A DNA stretch of 6,434 nt. Source: Deltaproteobacteria bacterium. GTDB lineage: Bacteria > Desulfobacterota > Syntrophia > Syntrophales > Fen-1087. The stretch spans positions 1 through 6,434 of the forward strand of contig JAPLJM010000134.1 in NCBI GenBank assembly GCA_026388595.1. Direction: 5' to 3'. The notes below the pieces were generated by a model. That model was given only the letters and a program-made list of their open reading frames with translations. It made no database searches and was not told the DNA's origin. Below are positions 1 to 6,434 of the stretch, piece by piece. A program made the translations under genes and the position numbers. Each line of letters begins with the position of its first letter. The stretch's first letter is position 1.

Positions 1-10
1 ACCAGCTACA

Positions 11-16
11 GGGAGG
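11..16 (+). promoter_or_regulatory. Strong Shine-Dalgarno of eno
   Basis: GGGAGG lies 7 bases before the ATG at 24, a near-ideal match and spacing for a bacterial ribosome binding site. It fixes the enolase start. The A after it plus the following bases can form a tiny AGGA/TCCT hairpin over the site (14-23). None of the three complete minus-strand genes in this window has a comparable site. Confidence 0.85.
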
Positions 17-23
17 ACATCCT

Positions 24-1310
24 ATGACGGAAATTATTCATATCCATGCCAGAGAAATACTCGATTCAAGGGGCAATCCCACCATCGAAACCGAAGTAAC
101 CATGGTCTCCGGAATCACAGGCCGGGCGGCCGTTCCCTCCGGCGCTTCCACCGGTGAACATGAAATGCTCGAACTCAGGGACGGCGACAAGAAGCGCTAT
201 CTCGGAAAGGGCGTGAAAAAGGCGGTCGCCAATGTGGTCGATAAAATCGGGCCGGAAATCATCGGGATGGATTGCCTGAACCAGAGAGATATCGATAATG
301 CCATGATCCAAATGGATGGAACGGCCAATAAAGGCCTGCTTGGCGCCAATGCCATCCTGAGTGTCTCCCTGGCCTGCGCCCGGGCCGGCGCTGCGGTGCT
401 TGAATTGCCGCTATACCGGTATATCGGCGGTGTTATGGCCAAAGACATTCCCGTTCCCATGATGAACATCCTGAATGGCGGGCAGCATGCCGATAACAAC
501 GTCGATATTCAGGAGTTCATGATCATGCCCGTGGGAGCGCCGACCTTTAAGGAAGGTCTCCGCTGGAGCGCCGAGGTGTTTCACGCCCTGAAGGCCGTCT
601 TGAAGGGCAAGGGATATAGCTCCTCCGTGGGTGATGAAGGCGGGTTCGCACCGAACCTGAAATCCAACGAGGAAGCCCTGAGTGTGATCATGGAAGCCAT
701 TCAGAAGGCGAAATACAAACCGGGAAGCGACATCTATATCGCTCTCGATTCGGCGGCCAGCGCTTTTTATCAGGACGGGAAATACATTCTGGCGGCAGAA
801 AAAAAACCGAAAAAGACAGCGGCGGAGATGGTCCGTTTCTATGAAGGTCTTGTGAATAAATATCCGATTATTTCGATTGAAGACGGCTTGGCGGAGGACG
901 ACTGGGACGGCTGGAAGCTGTTGACGGACGCCCTGGGATCCAAGGTTCAGATCGTGGGAGACGATATTTTCGTGACGAACAAGAGGCGGCTGGAAAAGGG
1001 AATCTCGCTGGGGATTGCCAATTCTATCCTGATCAAACTCAATCAGATCGGCACCCTGACGGAAACGCTGGAGACGATTCAGACAGCGAAAGAGGCAGGT
1101 TACACGACAGTCATTTCCCACCGGTCTGGTGAAACGGAAGACACAACCATGGCGGATGTTGCCGTGGGGGCCAATTGCGGTCAGATCAAAAGCGGCTCCC
1201 TGTCGAGGAGCGAACGCCTGGCCAAATACAACCAGTTGCTGAGAATCGAAGAGGAACTGGGCGATGCGGCAGTCTACCGGGGAAAAGGCGCCTTGTACAG
1301 TATTCGTTGA
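24..1310 (+). CDS. eno: Enolase (phosphopyruvate hydratase)
   Basis: Enolase interconverts 2-phosphoglycerate and phosphoenolpyruvate (EC 4.2.1.11) in glycolysis and gluconeogenesis, in the cytoplasm and with Mg2+. The 428-residue protein has normal family length and is complete. Visible hallmarks are the REILDSRGNPT N-terminus (10-20), the mobile loop PSGASTG (38-44, Ser42), His155 in GGQHADNN, the general acid Glu205 in VGDEGG, Mg2+ ligands Asp242 (ALDSAA), Glu286 (SIEDG) and Asp313 (VGDD), the catalytic base Lys338 in ILIKLNQ, the SHRSGETED loop (365-373) and Lys389. All expected catalytic residues are present, so it should be active. The start is fixed by the Shine-Dalgarno at 11-16. A run of eight A (799-806) lies in the lysine-rich stretch near residue 260, but the frame continues through it. 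The gene converges on plsB, with 44 bases between the stop codons. Its promoter lies left of the window, or it is co-transcribed with an unseen upstream gene. Confidence 0.98.
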   Translation: MTEIIHIHAREILDSRGNPTIETEVTMVSGITGRAAVPSGASTGEHEMLELRDGDKKRYLGKGVKKAVANVVDKIGPEIIGMDCLNQRDIDNAMIQMDGTANKGLLGANAILSVSLACARAGAAVLELPLYRYIGGVMAKDIPVPMMNILNGGQHADNNVDIQEFMIMPVGAPTFKEGLRWSAEVFHALKAVLKGKGYSSSVGDEGGFAPNLKSNEEALSVIMEAIQKAKYKPGSDIYIALDSAASAFYQDGKYILAAEKKPKKTAAEMVRFYEGLVNKYPIISIEDGLAEDDWDGWKLLTDALGSKVQIVGDDIFVTNKRRLEKGISLGIANSILIKLNQIGTLTETLETIQTAKEAGYTTVISHRSGETEDTTMADVAVGANCGQIKSGSLSRSERLAKYNQLLRIEEELGDAAVYRGKGALYSIR

Positions 1311-1354
1311 TACGGTTTTTTACTGCTTTTTACGAGCCCGTCACGACTGACCCG
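1311..1354. other. Convergent intergenic gap, eno / plsB
   Basis: These 44 bases separate the enolase stop from the plsB stop. They contain two T-tracts on the + strand (TTTTTTAC and TTTTTAC, from 1316 and about 1327). Just before the first, 1300-1313 can fold as GTATT/GATAC around a 4-base loop, overlapping the eno stop codon. That stem is only 5 pairs with one G-U, so it is a poor intrinsic terminator. A GTCA/TGAC repeat at 1340-1351 is equally weak. I see no GC-rich stem with a T-tract for plsB on the minus strand. Confidence 0.6.
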
Positions 1355-3988
1355 TTACAGAAATTTGAACAGGCGACGGCGCAGGGATTCCATGGGAGAT
1401 TTCACTTCCGTCAAGGCATAACGGTTGACAGGTTTTTTCTCACTCTTTTCCCTGATTTCCGTCACCAGGAGGATACCGGAATCCTGAAGGAAGTGCAGGG
1501 CGTTCTCAAAGTTGGACTGGGACAAGGCCTCAGCCCTTCGTATTTCTCCTTTACGGTACATCTTGGCGCCGAGCCCCTGGATCTTCTTGATTAAATCTTT
1601 TTCCGGCAGGGGTTCTTTGCAAAGATAGGAACAGCCGCGAATCACCACCCAGCAGGATTCAATGTAGTTACTGATCAGACCGGCAAAAGGTGTCAGGTGT
1701 GTCCGCCCCTTGCCTTTGACTTCGATCCAGGCCTGCTCATTGCGTTCCTCACCGACAATCATCCCCCGGTTGTGCAGATAGGTAAGGATATTATTTACCT
1801 CATCCAGATCATCTTTTTTATCGTCAAAAATAAACTCATGAAAGAATAATTTTTTAAAAAAACGATAGTCTTCCATGATCTGCGTGAGCGCAATCATATC
1901 ATTGTTATTTGAGAGAATGGACGTGGCCACAAAACTGACAGGCAGGAAATAATGAAGGATATTGTTTTTGTAATATTCAAGGTTCATGCGCTTGTCATCT
2001 TCCAGAGAATACACGATTTCCTCGAATTCGTCTTCCCCTTCATCTTCCGTCCCCATCCGGGAGATCAGTCCGCTTTGATCAAACAAACTCAGGGCGTCTC
2101 GTATGGCCTTTCTCCGATTGGCCAGTGTCACCGCCAGCCGGATCTGCCGATAGGCCAAATAATCATAGAAGCTGTTTAGAACATTCATCAAATCGTTATT
2201 GGACATCCCCCGCCGGTCATGGCTGAGCAGGCCGGCGGAAATCAGCGCATAGGGGGTAACAACGGAAACTTTGCTGATTTCCAGGACGATTTCATCGCCG
2301 ATTTTGCGATAAAGGCTTTGCCGGTCCGCAAGCGTCATATCCTCGTACTTCTTTTCCTGACTGGTTAGATAGGACTTCATCTGAAGGGGCTCACCGATGT
2401 TCACATAGACCCTGCCGTAACGCTTGCGCAGGACTTTCGAGCTTTTGATCAGGTCTGTGGTTTTTTCTTTTTCTTTCGGCGCCCCGCCCAGCTCCTTCAG
2501 ATAGGATTTCTCCTCAATCACGCGGTCATAGCCGATGTAAACGGGAATCAACGCCAGGTCGTCGCAGGCACCTTCCTGATAGGCCTGGATAATCATGGAT
2601 AAAAGCCCGTATTTCGGCATGATCATCTTCCCCGTGCGGCTTCTGCCGCCTTCAATAAAAAATTCCAGCGGGAGCCCTTCCCTGAGCAGAACCTTCAGGT
2701 ATTTTGCAAAGACTTCCCCATACAGGGGATTGCCCTTGAAACTGCGGCGCATGAAGAACGCCCCCGATCTCCGGAAGATGTAGCCCATGGGAAAGAAAGA
2801 CATGTTGGTTCCGGCTGCAATGAAGGGCAACTGCATGTTATGCTTGTAAAAGACATAGGCGAGCAGGAGATAGTCGATGTGACTGCGGTGGCAGGGAATG
2901 ATCACAAATGGCATCTTTTTCGATATATTCCGGATTTTGACCATCCCCTCCTGATCCACCACCACCCCGTCATAGATGTTGTTCCACAACCAGGTGAGCA
3001 CTTTATCCCAGATCTCAATGAACATCTCATTGTAGTTCGATGCAATCTCATGAAGATATTTCCTGGTTTCCTTGAGGATCCGCGGATAACTTGTTTTGCC
3101 ACCGGCTGCCATGCTTTCCATATACCGGATGAGGTCCCGGTCATTCAGCACCATACCGATCAGCTCATCCCTGGATTTCAACGCCGGTCCGACGATCGTT
3201 GCTTTTTCGTCATCAATCCGGTCGAGCAATTCCCCCCGCAGGCGCTGCATCATTTCACCCGGATAAAGATTCTTGTTTTCTGTCATAAATTCAGACAGAT
3301 TGATGGCCTCTGCCGAGATTACGATGGCCTTGTTGGCATACCTGAGGAAGGTGATGATGCGCTGCAGCGCGCTGGTATGATCGGACTGGCCGAACAGGAT
3401 ATTGACGAGATTCTCATCTTCCTTTTCCCGTCGCCTGCCATAGGTGATCAACTGGGGAACAATATAGATGGGAAGGTCAAGATCTTTCTGGGCATCGAGC
3501 AGTTGCATGATTGCCGCATCGGCATACTCGTCTTCGATGAATTCCGAGCCACCCAGATGGATGATGGCGCTCTGCCGCCCATGGACAATATTCTTCAGAT
3601 AATTGTTTTTATTTGGGCTCAGGATTGTTCTTTTAAACACAAGATGTGACAGAAAGGACTTGATCACTTTCAGGGCATTTGAAAAAGGCTGCCAAAATAT
3701 CATATTAACATTGTGGGAATAAACCGGCCGGGGGATCCCCTTGCGTGCAGACAGCTCCCGGATAATCAGACTGTTCAACTGGCTTTTCTGCTTGAGGGCA
3801 TAAACAACGACGCCTGTATTTGCCAGATTTTTCAGTTGCTCCACATATTGATCGGCCAACTGTACTTTGGACAGCACTTTCTCCACAAGCCAGTAGAGCG
3901 GGAAATTATCCTGTTCATAGAGGCATTCCGCGTAAAAGGCATTTTTATCTTTCATTTGTGACGGATCGCTTGATTGCATTGACTTCAT
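1355..3988 (-). CDS. plsB: Glycerol-3-phosphate acyltransferase, PlsB type
   Basis: PlsB acylates sn-glycerol 3-phosphate at position 1 (EC 2.3.1.15) using acyl-CoA or acyl-ACP, giving lysophosphatidic acid for phospholipid synthesis at the inner face of the cytoplasmic membrane. The 877-residue protein carries the acyltransferase blocks in order: CHRSHIDYLLL with the HX4D motif (His367, Asp372), FPMGYIFRR (399-407) with GAFFMRR, FIEGGRSRTGK (444-454) and IPVYIGYD (481-488). The KELGGAPKEKE and YVNIGEP segments also match E. coli PlsB closely, as does a C-terminal EYYKNNILH region (671-679). It is about 70 residues longer than the 807-residue E. coli enzyme. An acidic linker (about 647-666) follows the catalytic half. 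There is no signal peptide or clear membrane helix, which fits a peripheral enzyme. The gene starts 12 bases after the ptsI stop and is last in the operon. The Shine-Dalgarno is weak (TGGA). Met4 or Met12 are alternative starts without better sites. Confidence 0.95.
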   Translation of the reverse strand: MKSMQSSDPSQMKDKNAFYAECLYEQDNFPLYWLVEKVLSKVQLADQYVEQLKNLANTGVVVYALKQKSQLNSLIIRELSARKGIPRPVYSHNVNMIFWQPFSNALKVIKSFLSHLVFKRTILSPNKNNYLKNIVHGRQSAIIHLGGSEFIEDEYADAAIMQLLDAQKDLDLPIYIVPQLITYGRRREKEDENLVNILFGQSDHTSALQRIITFLRYANKAIVISAEAINLSEFMTENKNLYPGEMMQRLRGELLDRIDDEKATIVGPALKSRDELIGMVLNDRDLIRYMESMAAGGKTSYPRILKETRKYLHEIASNYNEMFIEIWDKVLTWLWNNIYDGVVVDQEGMVKIRNISKKMPFVIIPCHRSHIDYLLLAYVFYKHNMQLPFIAAGTNMSFFPMGYIFRRSGAFFMRRSFKGNPLYGEVFAKYLKVLLREGLPLEFFIEGGRSRTGKMIMPKYGLLSMIIQAYQEGACDDLALIPVYIGYDRVIEEKSYLKELGGAPKEKEKTTDLIKSSKVLRKRYGRVYVNIGEPLQMKSYLTSQEKKYEDMTLADRQSLYRKIGDEIVLEISKVSVVTPYALISAGLLSHDRRGMSNNDLMNVLNSFYDYLAYRQIRLAVTLANRRKAIRDALSLFDQSGLISRMGTEDEGEDEFEEIVYSLEDDKRMNLEYYKNNILHYFLPVSFVATSILSNNNDMIALTQIMEDYRFFKKLFFHEFIFDDKKDDLDEVNNILTYLHNRGMIVGEERNEQAWIEVKGKGRTHLTPFAGLISNYIESCWVVIRGCSYLCKEPLPEKDLIKKIQGLGAKMYRKGEIRRAEALSQSNFENALHFLQDSGILLVTEIREKSEKKPVNRYALTEVKSPMESLRRRLFKFL

Positions 3989-4000
3989 GCGGTTCCATTC

Positions 4001-5776
4001 TCACTGCTCGTTTATTTGAAATTCTTCGGGAAATCTCTCCCGCATCGTCTGCTCCACATATTCCCTGATTTCCACAGCAGAGGAAAAAGTCATGACCTTC
4101 TTCAGCAAGGCCCTTGATTCTTTCATGGTCGATCCACGAATGATCTCTTTGACCCGGGGAATTGCCAGGGGATTCATACTGAGTTCATCCAGCTCCAGGC
4201 CCAGGAGGATCATTGTATAGGCGGGCTCACCGGCCATTTCACCGCACATGGCCACGCGGATACCTGCGCGATGGCCGGTTTTCACCACGTGCCGGATGAG
4301 CCGCAAAACCGCCGGGTGCAGCGGCTCATAGAGGTAAGTGACCCGCTCGTTAACACGGTCGATCGCCAAGGCATACTGAATCAGATCATTCGTCCCGATA
4401 CTGAAAAAATCAACTTCCCGGGCCAGCTTATCGGCAATGACGACGGCTGAGGGAACCTCAATCATGACGCCGATCTCAATATGATCATTGAAGGCGACGC
4501 CCTGAGCCAGCAGATCATTTCTCACTTCAAATAAAATTCTTTTCGCCTCCCGAATCTCCTCAATACCCGAAATCATGGGAAACAGGATCCGAATTCTTCC
4601 AAAGGCGCTGGCACGGATCATGGCACGCAACTGAATCTTGAACAGCTCCACTTCCTTGAGGCAAAAGCGGATCGCACGCAGTCCCATCTGGGGATTCATT
4701 TCCTTGGCCAGCTTCGGATCGGAAAGAAACTTGTCGCCGCCGAGATCGAAGGTCCGGATAGTGGACCAGGCCAATTTTTCCGTCTCCACGACCCGTTTAT
4801 AGTTGGCGAAGTGATCCTCTTCCGTGGGCAGATGCTCCCGGTTGATGTAGATAAATTCGGTACGGTAAAGCCCGATCCCATCGGCGCCATGGGTGATGGC
4901 TGATGGAATTTCTTCAATGAATTCAATGTTTCCACCGATTGATACGTGATAGTCATCCCGGGTAACGGCAGGTAGTGCAGCATCCTTCAGGGATATTGCT
5001 TTGGCTTCCTCAAAATGCCTCTTTTTGTCTTCATAACGCCGGATCATTTCGGGATCGGGGTTGACAATAACCAGCCCGGCCGAACCGTCAATGATAAGGG
5101 TGTCGCTGGTCCGCACACGGCGGGTAATACTTTCCAGTCCTACGACAGCGGGGATTTCAAGGGATCGAGCCACGATCGCCGTATGGGACGTCTTGCCGCC
5201 GATGTCCGTTGCAAATCCCCGCACTTTTTCAATTTTCATCTGGGCCGTATCGGCAGGGGAAAGATCGGAAGAGATGATAATAACGCCTTCACCGATGTCC
5301 GAGATGACTTGGCGCCGCTCTCCGCCAAGATTCCGGAGAATCATCTGCCCGACGTTACGGATATCGCTGAACCGTCCCTTCAGGTACTCGTCTTCAATCT
5401 TGTCAAATATTTCCCGGTACTTATCGACCGTCATCCGGACAGCCCACTCGGCATTGACGCCCATCTTGCGGATATAACGGATGGTGCGGCTCTGCAACCT
5501 CCGATCCTTGAGGATCATGATTTGCACATCAATGATATAAAGAGGTTCCGTTACCTTCAGATGGCTTAATTTTTTCTTGACTTCCAGGAGCTGCTTTTCC
5601 GACTCCAAGAGGGCAGTTCGCAGGCGTTTGATCTCCTTGATGATGAGGAGGGGATCATCCAATTTGTAGTAGGAAATCTGGGCATCCAGACGATCGAAGA
5701 GGTAGGCTTTCCCGATCACCATCCCCGGAGAGACAGCCGTGCCCTTTAAAACAAAAGTTTTTTTCAGCGTATCCAT
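4001..5776 (-). CDS. ptsI: PTS enzyme I (PEP-protein phosphotransferase)
   Basis: Enzyme I takes phosphate from PEP onto a histidine and transfers it to HPr (EC 2.7.3.9), the first step of the phosphotransferase system, in the cytoplasm. The 591 residues cover the full fold. The N-terminal HPr-binding domain opens with GTAVSPGMVIGKAYLF. The phospho-histidine domain has GGKTSHTAIVARSLEIPAVV with active His198. The C-terminal PEP-binding barrel has GLYRTEF (Arg305), IRTFDLGGDKF (Arg341), Glu440 in MIEVPSA, GTNDLIQY (Asn463, Asp464), DRVN (Arg474) and catalytic Cys511 in MCGEMAGE. These align with the known E. coli residues, so activity is expected. There is no N-terminal GAF domain, which argues for the sugar-type PtsI over the nitrogen-type PtsP. 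It lies 27 bases after ptsH and 12 before plsB. No good Shine-Dalgarno precedes the ATG, so translation may depend on upstream ribosomes. Confidence 0.97.
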   Translation of the reverse strand: MDTLKKTFVLKGTAVSPGMVIGKAYLFDRLDAQISYYKLDDPLLIIKEIKRLRTALLESEKQLLEVKKKLSHLKVTEPLYIIDVQIMILKDRRLQSRTIRYIRKMGVNAEWAVRMTVDKYREIFDKIEDEYLKGRFSDIRNVGQMILRNLGGERRQVISDIGEGVIIISSDLSPADTAQMKIEKVRGFATDIGGKTSHTAIVARSLEIPAVVGLESITRRVRTSDTLIIDGSAGLVIVNPDPEMIRRYEDKKRHFEEAKAISLKDAALPAVTRDDYHVSIGGNIEFIEEIPSAITHGADGIGLYRTEFIYINREHLPTEEDHFANYKRVVETEKLAWSTIRTFDLGGDKFLSDPKLAKEMNPQMGLRAIRFCLKEVELFKIQLRAMIRASAFGRIRILFPMISGIEEIREAKRILFEVRNDLLAQGVAFNDHIEIGVMIEVPSAVVIADKLAREVDFFSIGTNDLIQYALAIDRVNERVTYLYEPLHPAVLRLIRHVVKTGHRAGIRVAMCGEMAGEPAYTMILLGLELDELSMNPLAIPRVKEIIRGSTMKESRALLKKVMTFSSAVEIREYVEQTMRERFPEEFQINEQ

Positions 5777-5803
5777 GATCGATTCAGATTGTTTGTGGCT
5801 TTG

Positions 5804-6073
5804 CTATTCTTCGTCAAATTTGCTCTCAATCAACTGTCCCAGGGCAGCCATTGCCTCAGGCGCGTCCATCCCCTCGGCACGAACAATGAGGCGACTCCCC
5901 TTCGGGCAGGCGAGGGTCAGGATCCCCAACAGGCTTTTGCCGTTCACTTCCTGGCCGTCTTTCTCAAAATAGATTCTGGATTTGAACCTTGTCGCCACCT
6001 TGACCAGTTTCGCTGCTACACGTGCATGCATGCCCAGTTTATTTTTTATTTCAAAAGTCTTGATTTGTTCCAT
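5804..6073 (-). CDS. ptsH: HPr, PTS phosphocarrier protein
   Basis: HPr accepts phosphate from enzyme I on a histidine and passes it to EIIA proteins. I chose the ATG at 6073, giving 89 residues, the normal HPr length. An in-frame ATG at 6112 would add 13 residues (including FFCCYL) unlike HPr and would overlap the upstream gene. Active His16 sits in LGMHARVAAKLV. The usual Pro or Ala after the Arg is replaced by Val19 (codon GTA). Ser47 in NGKSLLGILTL resembles the regulatory serine site of HPr proteins that are targets of HPr kinase, rather than the enteric type. An EGMDAPEAMAAL helix closes the fold. The start lies one base after the IID stop (TGACATG), with no Shine-Dalgarno, which suggests coupled translation. 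ptsI follows after 27 bases. Confidence 0.94.
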   Translation of the reverse strand: MEQIKTFEIKNKLGMHARVAAKLVKVATRFKSRIYFEKDGQEVNGKSLLGILTLACPKGSRLIVRAEGMDAPEAMAALGQLIESKFDEE

Positions 6074-6074
6074 G

Positions 6075-6434
6075 TCAGAAAGATAACAACAGAAAAAGTG
6101 CAACCGTCCCATATAAGATTGTCATGGCCGAGCCCCCCCTCGTGAGCATCCAGAAGCAGACAAGAATAACACCCAAAAAAACGAATCCCATCAGGAGATC
6201 CGGAATGACCGCATACGCATGCCCGGCACGCTGTGATAACGGCACCGCCAATATTGCGAGCAGCAGGACAGATGCCCAGCGGATCTTGCCTGCAAGATCC
6301 GGTAGATTCAGCCCGCCAATAAAATCAATGCCACGACTGCCCCGGCGGTATCCTTCGATGAACCCTTTCAGGCGGACATAAAAAGGGACAGGGTTATACA
6401 TCATCAGAAAGACCAGGGGCGCCCAAAGCAGCCC
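6075..6434 (-). CDS. PTS mannose-family IID component, C-terminal part
   Basis: This is the end of a gene that enters from beyond the right edge; 119 codons and the stop are visible. The frame stays open to the last base, so the ATG pair at 6399-6404 is internal rather than a start. EIID, with EIIC, forms the membrane channel that imports and phosphorylates sugars of the mannose/fructose/sorbose family. Evidence is the block APLVFLMMYN followed by VRLKGFIEGYRRG, with the GYxxG pattern (fragment residues 28-32), and then hydrophobic segments at about 52-66, 74-97 and 103-119. Placement directly before ptsH and ptsI supports this reading. Full IID proteins are roughly 250-300 residues, so more than half is missing. 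I infer that EIIC, EIIB and EIIA genes lie further upstream, but they are not visible. The family call is from motif recognition; a different membrane protein is possible but less likely. Confidence 0.8.
   Translation of the reverse strand, partial: GLLWAPLVFLMMYNPVPFYVRLKGFIEGYRRGSRGIDFIGGLNLPDLAGKIRWASVLLLAILAVPLSQRAGHAYAVIPDLLMGFVFLGVILVCFWMLTRGGSAMTILYGTVALFLLLSF
6280..6301. repeat. 22-base palindrome inside the IID gene
   Basis: Two perfect 10-base inverted arms, CGGATCTTGC and GCAAGATCCG, are separated only by CT. In RNA this gives a stem of about 9 pairs with a 4-base loop. It lies within codons for DLAGKIRW, about 207 bases before the ptsH start in the direction of transcription. No T-tract follows, so it is not an intrinsic terminator. 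It may be coding coincidence, an mRNA processing or stability hairpin, or a protein binding site. Confidence 0.7.

Noticed and set aside
411..1121. A 236-codon minus-strand frame opposite eno
   Set aside because: It is antisense to conserved enolase codons, is rich in Arg/Phe/His with no known motif, and has no ribosome site I can support.
1285..1294. AAGGCGCCTT palindrome near the end of eno
   Set aside because: It is a short, perfectly centred palindrome with no loop, within coding sequence, and is expected by chance.
1300..1321. Intrinsic terminator of eno
   Set aside because: The stem is only 5 pairs with a G-U and overlaps the stop codon. The T-tract is good, but the stem is too weak to call.
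1850..1862. T6A7 run (T7A6 in the plsB message) as a programmed frameshift site
   Set aside because: The codons TTT TTT AAA AAA are slippery-looking, but the PlsB-like sequence continues in the same frame on both sides and no stimulatory structure is evident.
2840..3649. A 269-codon open frame on the + strand opposite plsB
   Set aside because: It lies entirely antisense to a strongly conserved acyltransferase, has no recognisable domain, and has a His/Pro/Ile-rich composition typical of a shadow frame.
5015..5569. A 184-codon + strand frame (and a second overlapping frame) opposite ptsI
   Set aside because: Both are antisense to the enzyme I active-site region and look like by-products of its codon use.
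6074..6112. A 13-residue N-terminal extension of HPr
   Set aside because: The extension does not resemble HPr, overlaps the IID gene, and the ATG at 6073 gives the normal family length.
6399..6404. Two consecutive ATG codons as the start of a small 109-residue membrane protein
   Set aside because: The frame is open to the window edge, and the upstream residues (APLVFL) continue the IID motif, so this is the inside of a longer gene.

Overview
The window holds five protein-coding genes with almost no non-coding DNA. On the + strand is a complete enolase gene (eno). Converging on it from the right is a tightly packed minus-strand operon. Read in its own direction this operon is: the C-terminal part of a mannose-family PTS IID membrane component (cut by the window edge), ptsH (HPr), ptsI (PTS enzyme I) and a PlsB-type glycerol-3-phosphate acyltransferase. 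I see no RNA genes, CRISPR arrays, insertion sequences or phage genes.

Likely source: a Gram-negative bacterium, most plausibly a 'deltaproteobacterium' (Desulfobacterota, perhaps Syntrophales-like). The reasons are the mannose-type IID next to ptsH-ptsI, an HPr whose serine site resembles HPr kinase targets, a long PlsB, and roughly balanced base composition. This is inference from gene content and protein style, not a database match.

Layout: 24-1310 eno (+), with a strong Shine-Dalgarno; 1311-1354 a 44-base convergent gap without a convincing terminator; 1355-3988 plsB (-); 12-base gap; 4001-5776 ptsI (-); 27-base gap; 5804-6073 ptsH (-); one base; 6075-6434 IID C-terminus (-). No gene-free stretch exceeds 300 bases. 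No operon promoter is visible; it must lie beyond the right edge.

How the genes fit together: enolase makes phosphoenolpyruvate (PEP). Enzyme I takes the phosphate from PEP and passes it to HPr, which would feed a mannose-family permease whose IID subunit is encoded directly upstream. PlsB, last in the operon, uses glycerol 3-phosphate for the first step of phospholipid synthesis. The combination ties PEP-dependent phosphate flow to membrane lipid synthesis on one transcript, although nothing in the sequence proves a regulatory link. The window is mostly ordinary core metabolism, and I found no convincing new system. The points worth a second look are the HPr active-site substitution, the ptsHI-plsB operon, and a 22-base palindrome inside the IID gene.
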